Assembly: GCF_900103455.1 (NCBI RefSeq)
Contig: NZ_FNHI01000024.1
Location: forward strand, 1 to 64,000
Direction: 5' to 3'
Length of the DNA stretch: 64,000 bases
Source of the DNA: Streptomyces wuyuanensis
GTDB lineage: Bacteria; Actinomycetota; Actinomycetes; Streptomycetales; Streptomycetaceae
The translations under genes and the position numbers were made by a program. Below are positions 61,534 to 64,000 of the stretch, piece after piece. The notes under the pieces were generated by a model. The model searched no databases and was not told the DNA's origin. It was given only the letters and a program-made list of their open reading frames with translations. Each line of letters starts with the position of its first letter. Within the stretch, counting starts at the first letter, position 1.

Positions 61534-61577
61534 CCACCGACGGCCCCCGGGCACTTGCGCCCGGGGACCGTCGGTGG
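61534..61577 (-). terminator. Hairpin downstream of the 115-aa gene
   Basis: A 19-bp stem with one mismatch (left arm CCACCGACGGCCCCCGGGC, loop ACTTGC), about 105 bases beyond the stop at 61682 on the minus strand. Confidence 0.7.
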
Positions 61578-61681
61578 TGCGCTTCGGCCGTCGGGCCGGC
61601 AGGCGTCGGCCGCCAGGTTCGTCGACCGGCGCCCGTCGGCCCTCGGCCGTCGGCCGGGCGCCGTGGATCGGTGGTCGACCG

Positions 61682-62029
61682 TCAGTCGGCGTCGTGGATC
61701 AGTGAACGCACCAGGCGGCACGTCGTGTCGGACGGCGGATGGATGCCGATGCGCTCGGCCGTGGTGCGTATCCGCCGGTTGCTCGCGTTCGCCGGGTGGT
61801 ACACGCCCGTGTCGAGCAGCGCGATGGCCAGGCGCATGGCCTTGAGCCTGCGGTTGTGGGATTCGTACCACTCGCGCGGGAGCCCCGCGGGCAGTGGCCG
61901 CTTCGCCTGCTCGGGCAGTGCGGTCCGGCGCTCCGGCCGCCTCGCCCCCTTCGTCGTGGCCCTTCGGCCGGCCCCCGTCCTCATGCCCTGCTCCGTCCCC
62001 GTCATCGTCGTGATTGCGGCAACGCCCAT
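61682..62029 (-). CDS. Small basic conserved-type protein, 115 aa
   Basis: ATG start (MGVAAITTMTG) chosen because AGGAGGT lies 5 bases upstream, an excellent ribosome site. The first 45 residues are Arg/Lys/Thr-rich and probably disordered. The rest is LPREWYESHNRRLKAMRLAI, YHPANASNRRIRTTAER and HPPSDTTCRLVRSLI, which looks like a small helical domain. No function recognised. Confidence 0.7.
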   Translation of the reverse strand: MGVAAITTMTGTEQGMRTGAGRRATTKGARRPERRTALPEQAKRPLPAGLPREWYESHNRRLKAMRLAIALLDTGVYHPANASNRRIRTTAERIGIHPPSDTTCRLVRSLIHDAD

Positions 62030-62062
62030 CGGCGACCTCCTGGCGCGGTGGTTGGTCCCTCA

Positions 62063-62074
62063 CGAACTAGTTCG
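62063..62074. promoter_or_regulatory. 12-bp palindrome CGAACTAGTTCG in a divergent promoter region
   Basis: Perfect palindrome in an unusually AT-rich stretch between the 115-aa gene (start 62029) and the ArsC-family gene (start 62159). A candidate operator for one or both. Confidence 0.4.
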
Positions 62075-62158
62075 ATTTTATCGCCCGCCACTGACAATCG
62101 CCCCTGGCCAAACGGTGTTCACGGTGTTCGAGTGGCCCACGGGGAGTACGGTGGCGGA

Positions 62159-62518
62159 ATGGAGATCTGGATCAATCCCGCGTGCTCGAAGTGCCGCAGT
62201 GCGCTGCATCTGCTCGACGAGGAGGGCGCGTCGTACACGGTGCGCCGCTACCTCGAGGACGTTCCGTCCGAGAAGGAGATCCGCGAGGTCCTCGAACGGC
62301 TCGGGCTGGAGCCGTGGGACATCACCCGGACCCATGAGGCGATCGCCCGGGAACTCGGCGTGAAGGACTGGCCGAGGGACGCGGACTCGAGGCCCCGGTG
62401 GATCGCGGCGCTCTCGGAGCACCCGAAGCTGATCCAGCGCCCGATCATCACGGCGGACGACGGCACGGCGGTGGTGGCGCGCACCGACGAGGCGGTACGG
62501 GACGCGCTCGGCCGCTGA
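62159..62518 (+). CDS. ArsC/Spx-family thioredoxin-fold reductase
   Basis: A 119-residue protein, ATG start (MEIWINPACSKCRSA). The catalytic-type Cys in NPACSKCRSAL gives a Cys-x2-Cys rather than the single Cys of classic ArsC. Further on, YTVRRYLEDVPSEKEI and the cis-Pro region QRPIITADDG follow. This is the arsenate-reductase-related family that includes many enzymes not acting on arsenate. No ars genes are nearby, so arsenic resistance is not implied. Confidence 0.85.
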   Translation: MEIWINPACSKCRSALHLLDEEGASYTVRRYLEDVPSEKEIREVLERLGLEPWDITRTHEAIARELGVKDWPRDADSRPRWIAALSEHPKLIQRPIITADDGTAVVARTDEAVRDALGR

Positions 62519-62570
62519 AGGCGCGGAGCGGGCCGGGCGCACGAAGCGCACCGGAGGCCGCGACGGCCGT

Positions 62571-62597
62571 AAGGGCGCCCGCCCGTCGGGCGCCCTT
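62571..62597 (+). terminator. Terminator after the ArsC-family gene
   Basis: Perfect 11-bp stem AAGGGCGCCCG with complement and CCCGT loop, 52 bases after the stop. Confidence 0.8.
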
Positions 62598-62628
62598 CAG
62601 CTTCCAGGTCCCCGCCCACCTGCGAAAA

Positions 62629-62645
62629 CTTAAGCCTCAGTTAAG
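62629..62645. promoter_or_regulatory. CTTAA-N7-TTAAG inverted repeat upstream of the secreted-protein gene
   Basis: Perfect 5-base AT arms about 107 bases before the GTG start at 62752, in otherwise GC-rich DNA. Possible operator or promoter element; binding protein unknown. Confidence 0.4.
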
Positions 62646-62751
62646 GAAGTCACCGCTGAGACATTGAGCAGGGCCTTCGGCCTACTCGTACGTAACGGCA
62701 CACGCAACAACCCATCCGGCCGCCGTTCGGAGCCGGGGACAGGAGCCTTAC

Positions 62752-63744
62752 GTGTCGCGCAAGAAGACCCTCAGCGGCAAGAAGAAGATCGCGCTCATGA
62801 TCGGTGCCGCGGCACTGGTCGGCGGTACTGCGGTTGTCATGACCGGGACAAGCAATGCCTCGGCGGCCTGTGACGGATTCGCCCAGGCCGTTCGCAACAA
62901 CGAGAACTTCATCGCCGGTCAACGGGCCAATCCCGACGCCCAGTCGGCAGCACGGATCGCCAACCGCGAGGCGGTGATCAGGCAGATCAACCTCCAGCAG
63001 GAAGCCGCGGGATGTGCGGACGGCTCCGGCGGCGGAGACCAGGCAGCGGCTCCGGCCCAGCCCTCGGCCGGTCAGGGCCAGGCCGCGGGCGGCGGGGCCG
63101 CGGACGCGGGTGCGGGTGCGGGTGCGGGTGCGGGTGCGGCCGGCGAGGTCGTCTGCGCCGGGCAGAACCTCACCTTCTCCAACGACGGGGGCGCACCCGC
63201 TGCCTCCAGCGGCCAGTTCCCGATCGGCACCCAGCTCAAGGTCACCAACCTGGCCAACAACAAGACCACCACCGTCGAGGTGACGTCGACGTCCGGCAGC
63301 TGCGCCCTGCTGAACGCGGCGGCGTTCGAGCAGGTCCGCGAGGCCGGCAAGAACGTGATCCGCGAGGTCCGCATCGAGCGTCTGGGCGCCGGCGGAGCGG
63401 GAGGCGGTGACGCCGCCCAACCCCCGGCCGACGAGCAGCCCCCCGCGGACGACGCCGGTGACCAGGCCGGCGGCGGTGACCAGGGCGGCGCGGCCGGTGA
63501 GGTCGTCTGTGCCGGATCGACGGTGACGCTCTCCGGCGAAGGCGGTGCTCCGGCGGCCTCCAGCGGCCAGTTCCCGGTCGGCACCCAGCTGAAGGTGACG
63601 AACCTCGACAACGACAAGTCGACGACCGTCGAGGTGACGTCGACGTCCGGCAGCTGCGCCCTGCTCAACAACGCCGCGTTCGAGCAGGTCCGCGAGCCCG
63701 GGAAGTTCCTGATCCGGAACGCGCGCATCGAGCGCGTCGGCTGA
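62752..63744 (+). CDS. Secreted protein with two tandem DPBB-like repeats
   Basis: A 330-residue protein, GTG start (VSRKKTLSGKKKIALM) with AGGAG upstream. Signal peptide: KKK n-region, hydrophobic core and likely cleavage after ASA (about residue 38). A short helical region and an Ala/Gly linker follow. Then two repeats of about 80 residues (about 130-211 and 248-330) begin GEVVCAG and share PAASSGQFP, GTQLKVTNL and TTVEVTSTSGSCALLN, each with two Cys. GTxLKVTNL resembles the double-psi beta-barrel motif of RlpA/expansin-like proteins. Possibly a cell-wall-associated protein. Confidence 0.85.
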   Translation: MSRKKTLSGKKKIALMIGAAALVGGTAVVMTGTSNASAACDGFAQAVRNNENFIAGQRANPDAQSAARIANREAVIRQINLQQEAAGCADGSGGGDQAAAPAQPSAGQGQAAGGGAADAGAGAGAGAGAAGEVVCAGQNLTFSNDGGAPAASSGQFPIGTQLKVTNLANNKTTTVEVTSTSGSCALLNAAAFEQVREAGKNVIREVRIERLGAGGAGGGDAAQPPADEQPPADDAGDQAGGGDQGGAAGEVVCAGSTVTLSGEGGAPAASSGQFPVGTQLKVTNLDNDKSTTVEVTSTSGSCALLNNAAFEQVREPGKFLIRNARIERVG

Positions 63745-63758
63745 CGCGCCCCCCTGCT

Positions 63759-63793
63759 CCCGGGTGCCGGCGGCCGCCCTGCGGGCACCCGGG
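63759..63793 (+). terminator. Terminator after the secreted-protein gene
   Basis: Perfect 10-bp stem CCCGGGTGCC with complement around a 15-base loop, 14 bases after the stop. A second 9-bp hairpin (GAGGAGCGG/CCGCTCCTC, 63800-63835) follows. From there to the right edge I see no gene. Confidence 0.7.
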
Positions 63794-64000
63794 GAAGCGG
63801 AGGAGCGGACGGGACCCTCGGCCCGGCCGCTCCTCCGCCCGCTCGTGTGACGGGCCGTCCACTCGCATGCCGGGGACGGCGGACACCCACCGGGACGGCA
63901 CCGTCTCTCACCCCCGCCGCGCCGGGCCCTCGGCAGCAGACGTCCCGCCGGGCCGAGTTCAGCTCCCGTCGGCCTCCGCCCGCGACTCCCCCAGCCTCTC

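Noticed and set aside
61434..62063. Longer minus-strand frame covering the 115-aa gene in another frame
   Set aside because: The 115-codon frame has the strong AGGAGGT ribosome site and a terminator; the longer frame runs through the terminator hairpin and is low complexity.
62159..62518. Arsenic-resistance gene
   Set aside because: The protein is in the ArsC/Spx-related family but no arsenite pump or ArsR is near, and the Cys-x2-Cys differs from classic ArsC. Arsenate reduction is not supported.

Overview
The window is chromosomal DNA from a high-GC actinobacterium, almost certainly a Streptomyces. Third codon positions are nearly all G or C, GTG starts are frequent, and the gene content is Streptomyces core: PspA/PspAA, DUF5994, DUF4191, an NsdA-like regulator, and a glnA with a GlnR box. 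From memory, the order (ctaD-ctaC, nadA, pspA, cobU/cobT/cobS, pepA, lpd, E2, aceE, lipB, lipA, glnA) matches the S. coelicolor SCO2155-SCO2200 stretch. I see no insertion sequence, phage gene, tRNA, rRNA or CRISPR array. This looks like a stable core region with a few accessory patches.

Layout. 1-7.6 kb: cytochrome oxidase subunits I and II, a cysteine desulfurase-TusA fusion, an adenosine-kinase-like PfkB enzyme, a membrane-anchored protein of unknown function and an A-type Fe-S carrier. 7.6-9.1 kb: nadA behind three identical-format inverted repeats. 9.2-14.5 kb: a histidine kinase, response regulator and RND pump in a row on the minus strand. 14.8-19.7 kb: PspA with PspAA, a DUF3043 membrane protein, a methyltransferase and an ABC exporter. 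20-25.4 kb: cobalamin lower-ligand genes cobU (fused to a degenerate beta-lactamase-fold domain), cobT and cobS, interleaved with two membrane proteins, one of them rhomboid-like.

25.6-31.7 kb: a four-gene minus-strand set encoding a secreted NodB/CE18-like deacetylase, a PelF-type GT4 glycosyltransferase, a polytopic membrane protein and a GH114 lipoprotein. Together these look like a compact machine that makes, exports, deacetylates and trims a galactosamine-type exopolysaccharide. The parts parallel bacterial Pel and the fungal galactosaminogalactan cluster. I consider this the most interesting system in the window.

32-41 kb: leucyl aminopeptidase, then lipoamide dehydrogenase, a two-lipoyl E2, a GntR regulator and homodimeric pyruvate dehydrogenase E1. 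lipB and lipA (49-51 kb), which build the lipoyl cofactor used by that E2, are nearby. 41-47.6 kb: assorted regulators (WYL, TetR), an SDR, a GNAT enzyme, a TIGR01777 epimerase-like protein and an amine-oxidase-type flavoprotein. 47.6-55 kb: NsdA-like regulator, lipB, lipA, small conserved proteins and glnA.

55.5-62 kb is more accessory: two divergent DUF5994 paralogues, small proteins, and an unusual minus-strand cassette of a 2OG-Fe(II) oxygenase, a SAM methyltransferase and a choline/carnitine-type acyltransferase. The window ends with an ArsC-family protein and a secreted protein carrying two tandem beta-barrel-like repeats. Many transcription units are closed by long perfect GC hairpins, which are listed individually.
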